A stretch of 47,490 bases of DNA from Maritimibacter sp. REDSEA-S28_B5 (GTDB taxonomy: Bacteria > Pseudomonadota > Alphaproteobacteria > Rhodobacterales > Rhodobacteraceae): contig LUOO01000072.1 of assembly GCA_001626765.1 (NCBI GenBank), forward strand, positions 1 to 47,490, given 5' to 3'. The translations under genes and the position numbers were made by a program. The notes under the pieces are model-generated. The model had not been told where the DNA came from. It did not search any database and saw nothing but the letters and a program-made list of their open reading frames with translations. Positions 32,803 through 41,369 of the stretch are shown piece after piece (position 1 is the stretch's first letter; the number at the start of each line of letters is the position of its first letter).

Positions 32803-33618
32803 ATGCTCAGACCCACGCACGCCTTCACCCTAATCGCCCTCGCTGCCCCTGCCGCCGCGCAGGAGCGCACGCCCTCCCACTGCCTCGCGCTCGCCGAACG
32901 CATGGAGGTCCCGCATGTCCAGCTTGCCAGCTACACAGACCCGCTCCCCGCCGAGACGGTGCGCATCAGCTTCATCGGCCACGCGAGTTTCCTGATCCAG
33001 ACGACCGGCGGGCTGTCGGTCATCACCGACTTCACCGGCGACACCGGTGGGGCGGACATCGTCCCCGACGTGGTCACGATGAACAACGCCCATATCAGCC
33101 ATTTCACCACCCAGCCCGACGACCGCATCCCCCATGTGCTCGAAGGCTGGGCCGAGGGTGGCGAGGAGCGCGGCCATTCCGTCGACCTTGGCGAAATGCT
33201 CGTGCGCAACGTCCACACCGACATCCGGGGCTACGGTGAGGGCGACATCGTCACGGACGGCAACTCCGTCTTCGTCTTCGAAGTGGCGGGGCTTTGCATC
33301 GGCCATCTGGGCCACCTGCACCATATTCCCGACGCGGGCCAGTATGCCGAGATCGGACGGCTCGACGTGGTCATGGCGGCGGTGGACGGGGGCGTGTCGC
33401 TGGATACCGCTAGCATGACGCAGGTGATGGATCGCTTTCGCGCTCGCCTCGTCATTCCGATGCACTGGTGGGGGCGCTACACGCTCGACCGGTTCCTGAC
33501 CGAGATGTCGGGCGATTTCGACGTGGTCGAGGCCGGGATCGGCGAGATCACAGTCTCGACCGACACGCTTCCGTCGCGCCCGACGGTCATGGTTCTTGAA
33601 CCACGACCGCTCGAGTGA
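32803..33618 (+). CDS. Exported MBL-fold hydrolase (UlaG-like)
   Basis: 271 residues. An N-terminal signal peptide ends near APAAAQ|ERT. The body shows the UlaG-like variant of the metallo-beta-lactamase fold: ISFIGHASFLIQTTGGLSVITDFTG, GLCIGHLGHLHHIP, LDVVMAAVDGG and VIPMHWWG. The first motif, NNAHISHFTTQ, is unusual for HxHxDH. No ribosome-binding site is strong here. It is the first gene of a pair with the FAD-linked oxidase 36 bp downstream. Substrate unknown; periplasmic location is inferred from the leader. Confidence 0.82.
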   Translation: MLRPTHAFTLIALAAPAAAQERTPSHCLALAERMEVPHVQLASYTDPLPAETVRISFIGHASFLIQTTGGLSVITDFTGDTGGADIVPDVVTMNNAHISHFTTQPDDRIPHVLEGWAEGGEERGHSVDLGEMLVRNVHTDIRGYGEGDIVTDGNSVFVFEVAGLCIGHLGHLHHIPDAGQYAEIGRLDVVMAAVDGGVSLDTASMTQVMDRFRARLVIPMHWWGRYTLDRFLTEMSGDFDVVEAGIGEITVSTDTLPSRPTVMVLEPRPLE

Positions 33619-33654
33619 CTTGCGGGGCGCGTGACCCGGTGCCAAACACGATCC

Positions 33655-35067
33655 ATGACGCTCAACGCCGCTGATACCGCCTTTGCAAGCCACCTGCGCG
33701 ACGACCTGCCCGACGCGGTGTTTCGCCCGCTCGAACCGCGCTATCTCGAAGAGCCGCGCGGCCGCTTTTTCGGTCAGGACGGGCTGCTTCTCGCCCCGCG
33801 CACGACCCAAGAAGTCGCGACGATCATCCGCGCCTGCAACCGGGCGCGGGTCGGCGTGGTGCCCTATGGCGGCGGCACCGGGCTTGTCGGCGGGCAGGTG
33901 ATGCCCGGGGGGGCGGCGCCGGTCATCCTGTCGCTCGAACGGATGACGGCGCTGCGCGAGACCTTTGCGACCGAGAACGTGCTGATCGCCGAGGCCGGTG
34001 CGATCCTTGCCGATGTGCAGGCGGCGGCGCGCGCGGCGGGGCGGATGTTTCCGCTGTCGCTCGCCTCGGAAGGCTCGGCGCGGATCGGCGGGCTGTTGTC
34101 CACCAACGCGGGCGGCGTGAACGTGCTGCGCTACGGCAATACCCGTGACCTCGTGCTGGGGATCGAGGCGGTGCTGCCCGACGGCAGCATCTGGAACGGC
34201 CTCAAGCGTCTGCGTAAGGACAACACGGGCTATGACCTGCGCGGTCTGCTGATCGGGGCCGAGGGGACGCTGGGCCTCATCACCGCCGCGGCCCTGCGTC
34301 TCGTCCCACCGCCCGCCGCCATTGGCACGGCGCTCTTCACCCTGCGCGACCCGCAGGCCGCGCTTGACCTCCTCGCGCTCGCGGGCGCGCGCATCGGGCA
34401 GGGGGTGAGCGCGTTCGAACTCATCTCGGGGCAAGGGCCGCGGTTCCTGATCGAGACGGATTGCCCCGCCCGCTGCCCCATTGACCCGATCCCCGACTGG
34501 ATGGTGCTGGTCGAGGTGGGCGTCTCTAGTCAGACCGACGCGCAAGACCTGCTCGCAGATCTCTTCGAGGCGGCACAGGACGAAGGCCTCGTCTCGGACG
34601 GCGTCATCGCCTCGTCCGAGGCGCAGCGCAGCGCGCTCTGGGCCATGCGCGAGGATATTCCGCAGGCCAACCGCCGCGTCGGCGCGATTTCGTCGCATGA
34701 CATCTCGGTGCCGCTATCGCTGATCCCTGCGTTCCTCACTCGCGCCGATGCCCTCATCGCTGAAATCGGACCGTTCCGGATCAATGCCTTTGGGCATCTG
34801 GGCGACGGCAACCTGCACTACAACATCTTCCCGCCCGAGGGTGAAACGCGCGAGCGTTACGATGCGCGCCGCGAGGATGTGGCGGAGACGGTCTATTCCC
34901 TCGTCCACGAATTGGGCGGGTCGTTCTCGGCCGAACATGGCGTGGGGCGGCTGAAGCCCGGCGATCTGGTCCGTTACGGCGATCAGGCCAAGCTCGCGGC
35001 GATGCGCGCGATCAAGGCGGCGCTCGACCCGAACGGGATCATGAACCCGGGTGTGATTTTCGGCTGA
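33655..35067 (+). CDS. FAD-linked oxidase (GlcD / D-2-hydroxyacid dehydrogenase type)
   Basis: 470 residues. The FAD_binding_4 domain has VPYGGGTGLVGGQVMPGG and GLLSTNAGGVNVLRYG. The FAD-oxidase C domain ends with INAFGHLGDGNLHYNIFPP and FSAEHGVGRLKP, motifs of glycolate, D-lactate and D-2-hydroxyglutarate dehydrogenases. Start set at ATG MTLNAADTAF; a GTG at 33631 is possible but has no better site. No glcE/glcF genes follow, so a stand-alone D-2-hydroxyglutarate-type enzyme is more likely than glycolate oxidase. Confidence 0.92.
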   Translation: MTLNAADTAFASHLRDDLPDAVFRPLEPRYLEEPRGRFFGQDGLLLAPRTTQEVATIIRACNRARVGVVPYGGGTGLVGGQVMPGGAAPVILSLERMTALRETFATENVLIAEAGAILADVQAAARAAGRMFPLSLASEGSARIGGLLSTNAGGVNVLRYGNTRDLVLGIEAVLPDGSIWNGLKRLRKDNTGYDLRGLLIGAEGTLGLITAAALRLVPPPAAIGTALFTLRDPQAALDLLALAGARIGQGVSAFELISGQGPRFLIETDCPARCPIDPIPDWMVLVEVGVSSQTDAQDLLADLFEAAQDEGLVSDGVIASSEAQRSALWAMREDIPQANRRVGAISSHDISVPLSLIPAFLTRADALIAEIGPFRINAFGHLGDGNLHYNIFPPEGETRERYDARREDVAETVYSLVHELGGSFSAEHGVGRLKPGDLVRYGDQAKLAAMRAIKAALDPNGIMNPGVIFG

Positions 35068-35136
35068 CGCAAACGCGGGGCTGGACTGGCCACGACCCGT
35101 TCCACTCGCACTCGTGGCGGCTCACCAGACAAAGAA

Positions 35137-35164
35137 CGCCCCGCCCTGGGGAAGAGGCGGGGCG
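35137..35164. terminator. Hairpin between convergent FAD-oxidase and apt genes
   Basis: A 9-bp stem, CGCCCCGCC pairing with GGCGGGGCG, has a 10-nt loop. On the minus strand the stem is followed by TTCTTTGT, fitting termination of the apt transcript; on the plus strand no T-tract follows. It lies in the 209-bp convergent gap, which otherwise holds nothing recognisable. Confidence 0.6.
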
Positions 35165-35276
35165 CTTGCACCATTCCGTGCGGTTCACGTCATTTCGTGC
35201 GTCACAAGCAGCGGCCGCGCGTGTCGGCCATGCCCTGATTACGCCACGAATCTGAACAAATCATTTACGCGCGCCC

Positions 35277-35816
35277 TCAAAGCCCCTCGAATTCGCACAG
35301 GACATGCACGTCCATGCCCATCGCCTCGAGCTTCTTGCGCCCGCCAAGCTCCGGCAGGTCGACGATGAACACGCAACCCATGACTTCGCCCCCGAGACGC
35401 TCGATCAACTGTATCCCCGCCGCCGCCGTGCCGCCGGTGGCGAGCAGGTCATCGACCAGCAGCACCTTTTCCCCGGGCTGGATCGCGTCGTCGTGAATCT
35501 CCATCACCGCTTCGCCGTATTCGAGCTGATAGGCCTGCGAAATCGTGGCGCCCGGCAGCTTTCCCTTCTTGCGCACGGGGGTGAAGCCCACCGACAACTG
35601 GTGCGCGATGGCGCCGCCGATGATGAAACCCCGCGCCTCGAGCCCAGCGACCTTGTCGATTTCCTCGCCCGCGAAGGGGTGGAGCATCTGGTCGATGCAC
35701 ATTCTAAACCCGCGCGCATCGGCAAAGAGCGTGGTCACGTCGCGAAACATGATCCCCTCATGCGGGAAATCCACGATGGTGCGGATGTAATCCTTGACCG
35801 TCTTCCTGTCCTTCAT
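35277..35816 (-). CDS. apt: Adenine phosphoribosyltransferase
   Basis: 179 residues. The PRPP-binding loop is [18 protein letters not shown]; the N-terminal half has [19 protein letters not shown] and [12 protein letters not shown], typical of Apt. It salvages adenine to AMP. The gene overlaps the DUF2927 stop by 4 bp and is downstream of mtnP. This makes functional sense because MtnP releases adenine from methylthioadenosine. Confidence 0.97.
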   Translation of the reverse strand: MKDRKTVKDYIRTIVDFPHEGIMFRDVTTLFADARGFRMCIDQMLHPFAGEEIDKVAGLEARGFIIGGAIAHQLSVGFTPVRKKGKLPGATISQAYQLEYGEAVMEIHDDAIQPGEKVLLVDDLLATGGTAAAGIQLIERLGGEVMGCVFIVDLPELGGRKKLEAMGMDVHVLCEFEGL

Positions 35817-36508
35817 CGTCCCTCCAACGCTCCCTCATAATGCCGGCGCAGCGCCACAACGTCCTGGTATCCGAGTTCCTTCGAGTCGTTCGAATCCTCG
35901 GAAAACACCGATTTCCCCTCGTAGTAGGGGTTCTTGATGTCCGACATAAGCCCCATCGCCTGCGTCAGTTCCTCGAGCATCACGCTCTCATAGGCGCGGA
36001 TTCCGAGCGTGGTGGAAAAGACGATGGCGGCATGGCGGATCGCCCCCGTTTCGCGGGAATAGCGCACCCTTGTCGTGGCCCCGCCCAACACCGCACCGTC
36101 GACGCCGGGCACGTCGGTACCCGCGATCCGGCTGCCGGTCTCCTGATTTATGAAATAGATGTCGATATCTGCCGCACCCTCGACCGCGACCAGCGTCACG
36201 CCGAAATCGACCGCGTTGATGGCCTGCACCGCGCGTTCAAGCGCGGCATAGGCGCGGGCGCGTTTGCCGCCGAGATAAATGTCGTCCAGTCGCCGGATCG
36301 TGACACGCACTTCGGGCTTGTCCCAGCGTTTCGTGTCCTTCTGGCAAGGCCCGCCACCGGGCGCGGCCCCGCAGGCCACGGCGCGGTAGAAGTCCTCGTC
36401 GCTCATCCGCCCGTTCGAGGCAACGTATTCCTGACCGAAAGCTGGGCTGATCGCGGGCAGGGCGGCAAAGGCCAAACCCGCGATCCACAGCGTCAGAGGC
36501 GTCCTCAC
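35813..36508 (-). CDS. DUF2927 exported protein between mtnP and apt
   Basis: 231 residues with a signal peptide ([20 protein letters not shown], cleaved near AFG|QE). The mature part matches DUF2927, a family frequent in Rhodobacterales. The segment [15 protein letters not shown] occupies the place of a zincin HExxH helix, but the metal His residues are absent. Two Cys (ACG, GPCQ) may form a disulphide. It overlaps both neighbours by 4 bp, so it is within the mtnP-DUF2927-apt operon. Why a periplasmic protein sits between two purine-salvage enzymes is unclear. Confidence 0.9.
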   Translation of the reverse strand: MRTPLTLWIAGLAFAALPAISPAFGQEYVASNGRMSDEDFYRAVACGAAPGGGPCQKDTKRWDKPEVRVTIRRLDDIYLGGKRARAYAALERAVQAINAVDFGVTLVAVEGAADIDIYFINQETGSRIAGTDVPGVDGAVLGGATTRVRYSRETGAIRHAAIVFSTTLGIRAYESVMLEELTQAMGLMSDIKNPYYEGKSVFSEDSNDSKELGYQDVVALRRHYEGALEGR

Positions 36509-37371
36509 AAGACGCGGCCCGCCACCACTGACAGCCGGCTCACGACCTCCGGGTCGCGCTTGTCAGGCGCGGTCATCACGGCGAAATCGAGCGCATGGTC
36601 GCAGCCCGTGGCGCAGGGACCGTTCACGCCCAGGAGCCGCGGCAGCGTGGCGATGAGCGCGCGCGCGTTGTCCGAGTTGCCCTTGAGCGTTTCGATGATC
36701 TTCGTGACATCCACTTCCCCATGGTCGGGATGCCAGCTGTCGTAATCCGTAATCATCGCGACCGAGGCATAGTGAAGCTCCGCCTCGCGCGCCAGTTTCG
36801 CTTCGGGCATGTTGGTCATGCCGATCACGTCACAGCCCCAGCTGTCCCGATACATCCGGCTCTCGGCCAGCGTCGAGAACTGCGGCCCCTCCATGGCAAG
36901 GTAGGTGCCGCCGCGATGCGCCTTGATCCCCACAGCGCGGGCCGCCGAGAGACAGGCCTCGGCCAAGAGATCGCAGACCGGATGCGCCACGCTCACATGG
37001 GCCACACAGCCGGTGCCGAAAAAGCTTTTGTCCCGCGCGAATGTGCGGTCGATGAACTGGTCCACGATGACGAAATCGCCCGGCGCCATATCCTCGCGAA
37101 ACGACCCGCAGGCCGAGACGCTGACCACATGGGTGACGCCCAGAGCCTTCAGCGCATGGATGTTGGCGCGGTAGGGGACGGTGCTGGGCGAATGCACATG
37201 TCCGCGCCCGTGACGCGGCAGGAACGCCATGGCGGTTCCTTGCAGTGTGCCAGTCAGGATCTCGTCCGAGGGGTCGCCCCAAGGCGTCTCGACCCGCTGC
37301 CAGGTCGCATTCTCCAGCCCGTCGATCTCGTATAGTCCCGAGCCGCCGATCACACCGATCATCCTGTCCAT
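36505..37371 (-). CDS. mtnP: S-methyl-5'-thioadenosine phosphorylase
   Basis: 288 residues. Signature segments are IGVIGGSGLYEIDGLE, RHGRGHVHSPSTVPYRANI, MEGPQFSTLAESRMYR and MTNMPEAKLAREAELHYA. It phosphorolyses methylthioadenosine to adenine and methylthioribose-1-phosphate. Start MDRMIGV follows GAGGCGGAGC; the longer frame to 37506 lacks a site. The adenine product can be used by apt two genes downstream. Confidence 0.96.
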   Translation of the reverse strand: MDRMIGVIGGSGLYEIDGLENATWQRVETPWGDPSDEILTGTLQGTAMAFLPRHGRGHVHSPSTVPYRANIHALKALGVTHVVSVSACGSFREDMAPGDFVIVDQFIDRTFARDKSFFGTGCVAHVSVAHPVCDLLAEACLSAARAVGIKAHRGGTYLAMEGPQFSTLAESRMYRDSWGCDVIGMTNMPEAKLAREAELHYASVAMITDYDSWHPDHGEVDVTKIIETLKGNSDNARALIATLPRLLGVNGPCATGCDHALDFAVMTAPDKRDPEVVSRLSVVAGRVL

Positions 37372-37547
37372 GCTCCGCCTCTTCGCCTGTTCCTGCCACG
37401 CATTTTTTCCAAGTGAACCAGCGTTATTCCCGGAAAACAAGGAAGGATCGGCGCGTCGGGGTGGCCATTTTCGCCGGTCGGCGCTAACAGGACCCAAACA
37501 CGACATCGCGACAAGAACCCGCCATCAGAACTGCCAGGAGGTCACGC

Positions 37548-39176
37548 TTGGCCCAATCTCTCATGTCCCGTTTCGCAACCCGCGTGAAGGGCGCTGATCT
37601 GAGGCTCGCGCCCACCACCGATCTCGGCCCCGCGCGGCTCCGGATCGAAGTGCTCTCGGGTCTCACCGTGGCGCTCGCCCTGGTGCCAGAGGCCGTCGCC
37701 TTTGCCTTTGTCGCGGGCGTGCATCCGCTCGTCGGTCTTTACGCAGCCTTCCTCGTGGGCCTGATCACGGCGGTGCTCGGTGGCCGGCCCGGCATGATCT
37801 CGGGCGCGACCGGGGCGCTGGCGGTGGTCATGGTGGCCTTGGTGGCACAGCACGGTGTCGAATATCTCTTTGCGACCGTGGTGCTCATGGGGGTTCTGCA
37901 GGTTTTCGTCGGCGTCATGCATTGGGGCAAGTTCATTCGTCTCGTGCCGCACCCGGTGATGCTGGGCTTCGTCAACGGTCTGGCTATCGTCATCTTTCTG
38001 GCCCAGCTCACCCAGTTCAAGGTGCCCGGCACCGCCGAGGTGTCGGGCCACGGCACCGCCGGGGGAGAATGGCTGTCCGGGATGCAGCTCTGGACCATGC
38101 TGGGGCTCGTTGCGCTGACCATGGCGGTCATCTGGCTCATGCCGCGGATCACCCGGATCATCCCGGCGCCGCTCGCGGGCATTGCGGTGGTCGCCGCCGT
38201 GGTGATCGGCTTTGGCATCGACGTGCCGCGCGTGGGCGACATGGCCGACATCAAGGGGGGCCTACCGCCCTTCCACATTCCGGCGGTGCCGCTGACCTTC
38301 GAGACGCTGCAGATCATCCTGCCCTATGCGGTCATCCTCGCGGCCATCGGCCTGATCGAAAGCCTGCTCACGCTTAACCTCGTGGGCGAGATGACCGGAC
38401 AGCGTGGCGGTGCGTCGCAGGAATGTATCGCGCAGGGCACGGCCAATGTCGTCACCGGCTTCTTCGGGGGCATGGGCGGCTGCGCCATGATCGGTCAATC
38501 GATGATCAACGTGAAATCGGGCGGGCGCACCCGCGTCGCGGGCATCGTCGCGGCGCTGTTCCTTCTGTCCTTCATCCTTTTCGCCTCGCCGGTGATCGAG
38601 CTTATCCCTCTCGCGGCCCTCGTGGGCGTGATGTTCATGGTCGTCATCGGCACCTTCGCGTGGAACTCGGTGCGCATCCTGACCCGCGTGCCCCGGATCG
38701 ACGCCTTCGTCATCCTGCTCGTGACCGTGGTCACGGTCTGGCACGACCTCGCGGTCGCTGTCGTCGTAGGTGTCATCGTCTCCGCACTCGCCTATGCCTG
38801 GGGCAACGCGACGCGCATCCATGCCTCGACCCGCGTGACGCCCGAGGGGGCCAAGGTCTATGCCGTCCAGGGGCCGCTGTTCTTCGGCTCGTCCGAAGGC
38901 TTCACCGAGCTCTTCGACATCGCGAACGATCCCCAGATGGTCATCGTGGATTTTGCCGACAGCCGGGTGGCCGATCAGTCGGCCCTTCAGGCGATCGAGG
39001 CGGTGGCGGCGAAATATGAAGCCGCCGGCAAGACGCTCCAGCTTCGCCACCTGTCGCGCGATTGTCACCGGCTCCTCAAGCGGGCCGGGCATCTGGTGGT
39101 GGATGCGGACGACGATCCCGATTACGGGCTGGCGGTGGATTACTCCGTGCGCACCGGCATCCTCGGGTCGCACTAG
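37548..39176 (+). CDS. SulP-family anion transporter with STAS domain
   Basis: 542 residues. Multiple membrane helices occupy about residues 30-420; the opening [28 protein letters not shown] is typical SulP. A C-terminal STAS domain (about 440-530) includes [23 protein letters not shown]. Likely substrates are sulfate or bicarbonate. The start is a TTG at 37548: a strong AGGAGGT lies 5 nt upstream, whereas the next ATG (37563) is 20 nt from it. The stop overlaps the convergent DUF4260 stop at CTAG. Confidence 0.92.
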   Translation: MAQSLMSRFATRVKGADLRLAPTTDLGPARLRIEVLSGLTVALALVPEAVAFAFVAGVHPLVGLYAAFLVGLITAVLGGRPGMISGATGALAVVMVALVAQHGVEYLFATVVLMGVLQVFVGVMHWGKFIRLVPHPVMLGFVNGLAIVIFLAQLTQFKVPGTAEVSGHGTAGGEWLSGMQLWTMLGLVALTMAVIWLMPRITRIIPAPLAGIAVVAAVVIGFGIDVPRVGDMADIKGGLPPFHIPAVPLTFETLQIILPYAVILAAIGLIESLLTLNLVGEMTGQRGGASQECIAQGTANVVTGFFGGMGGCAMIGQSMINVKSGGRTRVAGIVAALFLLSFILFASPVIELIPLAALVGVMFMVVIGTFAWNSVRILTRVPRIDAFVILLVTVVTVWHDLAVAVVVGVIVSALAYAWGNATRIHASTRVTPEGAKVYAVQGPLFFGSSEGFTELFDIANDPQMVIVDFADSRVADQSALQAIEAVAAKYEAAGKTLQLRHLSRDCHRLLKRAGHLVVDADDDPDYGLAVDYSVRTGILGSH

Positions 39177-39535
39177 AGCGTCAGGTGATTGACCCGGTGG
39201 TCGGTGGCGGATTTCATCCCGTAGCCGACCGCCCGGTCAATCCCGATATGGGCAAGCCAGATTGCGGTGAAGGGGGCCGCGTCGGGGACCGCGATCCACA
39301 GGAGCGCAGGCCCCACCAGGCTGTGGGCGGCGTTGTAGGTCGCAGCGCCCACACGTTTCCCGGCGAAATAACCCAGCCCCGAGAGGTCCGGTGCGAGGAT
39401 GAGGGCCGCGAAAAGCCACCATCCCGCCCCGGACTGGTGAAAATGCACGAGCGCGAGGGCGAAGATCGCCGCCCCTTCGGCCCTCAGGTGCAGGATTTGC
39501 GGGCGGTCGAGCGGCTGGCGGTTGGATGTGATCAT
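39173..39535 (-). CDS. DUF4260 small membrane protein
   Basis: 120 residues with about three to four hydrophobic helices. [37 protein letters not shown] and [15 protein letters not shown] match DUF4260. The start ATG follows CCAAGGAGACCGCC; the longer frame to 39577 is less likely. Convergent with the SulP gene: both end in TAG sharing CTAG. No function is known for this family. Confidence 0.88.
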   Translation of the reverse strand: MITSNRQPLDRPQILHLRAEGAAIFALALVHFHQSGAGWWLFAALILAPDLSGLGYFAGKRVGAATYNAAHSLVGPALLWIAVPDAAPFTAIWLAHIGIDRAVGYGMKSATDHRVNHLTL

Positions 39536-39627
39536 GGCGGTCTCCTTGGTTGTTCCAAGGATCGCCTCCACGCCCACATTGCGGTATTCCCGAAATTCGA
39601 GGCTCAGCCATTCAGGAGTGAATAGGA

Positions 39628-40233
39628 TTAGTCGTCGGGTCGGCCCAGTTCAAAGGCATCGCGCACGACCGAATAGTCGCGATATCCCAGCCGGGTGACC
39701 ATGCCGAAGCGCGTGATGTCGAACTTGCCATCGACGAGGCAGTCGTCGCGGATATGCACCCCGACGACGCGCCCGATCACCATGTAGTTGTCTTCGCCCT
39801 CGAGCGGCACGAGCTGGCTCAGGCGACATTCGAGCGAGGCGGGCGCCAGTGCCACACGCGAGCAAGGGATCTCGGTGCAGGCGACTTTGGTCACGCGGGC
39901 GAAGGCAAATTCGTCCTCGCTCGCGGGCAGGGTGGCCGACGAGCGGTTCATTTCGTTGATCGCCTCTTCCTCGACCACGTTGACGCAGAACACACCGGTC
40001 TGGTCGATGTTGCCAAGGCTGTCCTTGCCGCGCGCGCGGTCGGCCTTGCCGCTGGTCGAAGCGAACATGACCTGCGGCGGGGTGTAGGCGACGGCGTTGA
40101 AGAACGAATAGGGCGCGAGATTGTCCACCGAGCGCGTGGAGCGGGTCGAAATCCAGCCGATGGGGCGGGGGGCGACGATGGCGTTGAAGGGATTGTGCGG
40201 CAGGCCGTGGCCGTCTTCGGGGCGGTAGAACAT
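39628..40233 (-). CDS. Flavin reductase family protein (FMN-binding split barrel)
   Basis: 201 residues, opening MFYRPEDGHGLPHNPFNAIVAPRPIGWISTRS, characteristic of the flavin reductase-like FMN-binding family. It ends with a substrate-side region ITRFGMVTRLGYRDYSVV. Start follows CACGAGGAGCACGC. The longer frame to 40506 is non-coding. These proteins reduce flavin or act as flavoprotein esters oxidases; the partner is unknown. It is monocistronic. Confidence 0.9.
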   Translation of the reverse strand: MFYRPEDGHGLPHNPFNAIVAPRPIGWISTRSTRSVDNLAPYSFFNAVAYTPPQVMFASTSGKADRARGKDSLGNIDQTGVFCVNVVEEEAINEMNRSSATLPASEDEFAFARVTKVACTEIPCSRVALAPASLECRLSQLVPLEGEDNYMVIGRVVGVHIRDDCLVDGKFDITRFGMVTRLGYRDYSVVRDAFELGRPDD

Positions 40234-40542
40234 GCGTGCTCCTCGTGTTTGTCCCTTGCTAGCCCTTGAGGCGTGGAATGGGAACGCGCGCCGTGTCATG
40301 TCCGCCGTTTTTTCCCAGCCCGACCGACAGGGGCCAACCCGCGCAGGTCCTGTTCGGTGTGACACGATATTGCCCCGTGGTGCCCCATTTTGTCCCAGCG
40401 CGCGCCACCGCTCGCGCGCGCTAATGACCACATCCTGTTCCTGCCGCGCCGCGTCGCGGGCGCAAGGCAACTTCTCGCCCCATCGGGGGTTTATCCACGC
40501 GCGCAATTCGATTAGGCGAAGAGCGAAACAGGAGGCAAGCCG
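40234..40542. other. 309-bp intergenic region with 10-bp-periodic repeats and a GC hairpin
   Basis: The region separates divergent flavin reductase and GNAT genes. It holds three 10-bp-spaced direct repeats (40371-40400) and an 8-bp inverted repeat AGCGCGCG/CGCGCGCT (40397-40404 and 40415-40422). A strong AGGAGG (40530-40535) just before the GNAT gene is also present. I see no credible gene inside. Confidence 0.5.
40371..40400 (-). repeat. Three TGGGRCA-like direct repeats at 10-bp spacing (MraZ-box-like)
   Basis: On the minus strand the region reads TGGGACA, TGGGGCA, CGGGGCA, each start exactly 10 bp apart. Repeated TGGG units at 10-bp period are the layout of MraZ operators upstream of the division cluster. 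No mraZ gene is in the window, so this may be an operator for the flavin reductase or a coincidence. Confidence 0.35.
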
Positions 40543-41136
40543 CTGTTCAAACTGGCCGAGGAAACCGCCGCAGACTGGTGGGAAGTGGAAGCGCTATACG
40601 ATCTGTGCTTTGCGCCGGGGCGCGAGGCGCTGTCGTCCTATCGCCTGCGTGACGGGGTCGACCCGGTCGCGGGGCTGTCGCTCGTCGCGCGGGATGGCGA
40701 GGGTATACTCGCCGCCGCGATCCGGTATTGGCCGGTCCGGCTCGAGCCACTCTGGGTCTCGCGCACCGCCGCGCGATTGGCGACATCTTGTGAAGAAGCC
40801 GCGGAGTTGCCCCCCGAACCCACCCGTGAGGCGCCCGATCCGACGACATTCAAGGTGGCGCTGTTGCTTGGCCCCGTGGCGGTCCACCCGACCCACCAAG
40901 GCGAGGGGTTGGGGGCCTATCTGATCCGCGAAAGCCTGATGCGGGCTCATGCGTTGGGCTGGCCGCGCGTGATGTTGGTGGGCGATGCCCCCTATTACAG
41001 CCGTTTCGGGTTCGAGAAACTGACCGATGTCGAGATGCCGCCGCCAACGAATCCGGATCGTGTCCTTGGGTACGAGCTGACCGAAGGCGCATGGGATGGC
41101 GTCACGGGCCGGGTGGTCCGCTGGAGTGCTTCCTGA
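40543..41136 (+). CDS. GNAT-family N-acetyltransferase, probable CTG start
   Basis: 197 residues from CTG 40543. The GNAT acetyl-CoA loop is VALLLGPVAVHPTHQGEGLGAYLI, followed by RVMLVGDAPYYSRFGF. The in-frame GTG at 40585 gives a shorter protein starting inside the conserved segment WWEVEALYDLCFAPGREALS. Reading from the CTG gives LFKLAEETAADWWEVEAL, and AGGAGG lies 7 nt before the CTG. A stop at 40513 rules out earlier starts. The family acetylates small molecules or protein N-termini; the substrate is not predictable. Confidence 0.8.
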   Translation: MFKLAEETAADWWEVEALYDLCFAPGREALSSYRLRDGVDPVAGLSLVARDGEGILAAAIRYWPVRLEPLWVSRTAARLATSCEEAAELPPEPTREAPDPTTFKVALLLGPVAVHPTHQGEGLGAYLIRESLMRAHALGWPRVMLVGDAPYYSRFGFEKLTDVEMPPPTNPDRVLGYELTEGAWDGVTGRVVRWSAS

Positions 41137-41297
41137 TAGCCGGACCGGGCGACCAGCAGGGCCAAGAGGCCCGCGATCACGACACCGCCGAATGTCGCCG
41201 CGACCACCGTGCCTGCTGGGAGCCCCGACGTGACCAGGCAAAAGACCCCGACGGCGCCCAAGCCAAGGCTCAGGGACAGCCCCATGAAATAACGCAT
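40995..41297 (-). CDS. Small membrane protein overlapping the GNAT gene antisense
   Basis: 100 residues. Residues about 1-50 form two hydrophobic helices (MRYFMGLSLSLGLGAVGVFC and AGTVVAATFGGVVIAGLLAL), then a polar tail. Start follows GGGAGGCGCGG. The last 142 bp run antisense to the 3' end of the GNAT gene, so the tail (after about residue 54) is probably not selected for and the true end is uncertain. No family recognised. Confidence 0.5.
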   Translation of the reverse strand: MRYFMGLSLSLGLGAVGVFCLVTSGLPAGTVVAATFGGVVIAGLLALLVARSGYQEALQRTTRPVTPSHAPSVSSYPRTRSGFVGGGISTSVSFSNPKRL

Positions 41298-41369
41298 CCG
41301 CGCCTCCCGACAACATCATCGGGACCATCATGGCAGACTATCTGCTAAATCCTGGTTAACGCTCGCGCG

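Noticed and set aside
32830..34698. A 622-residue minus-strand frame opposite the MBL and FAD-oxidase genes
   Set aside because: Antisense shadow; both plus-strand genes have strong family motifs.
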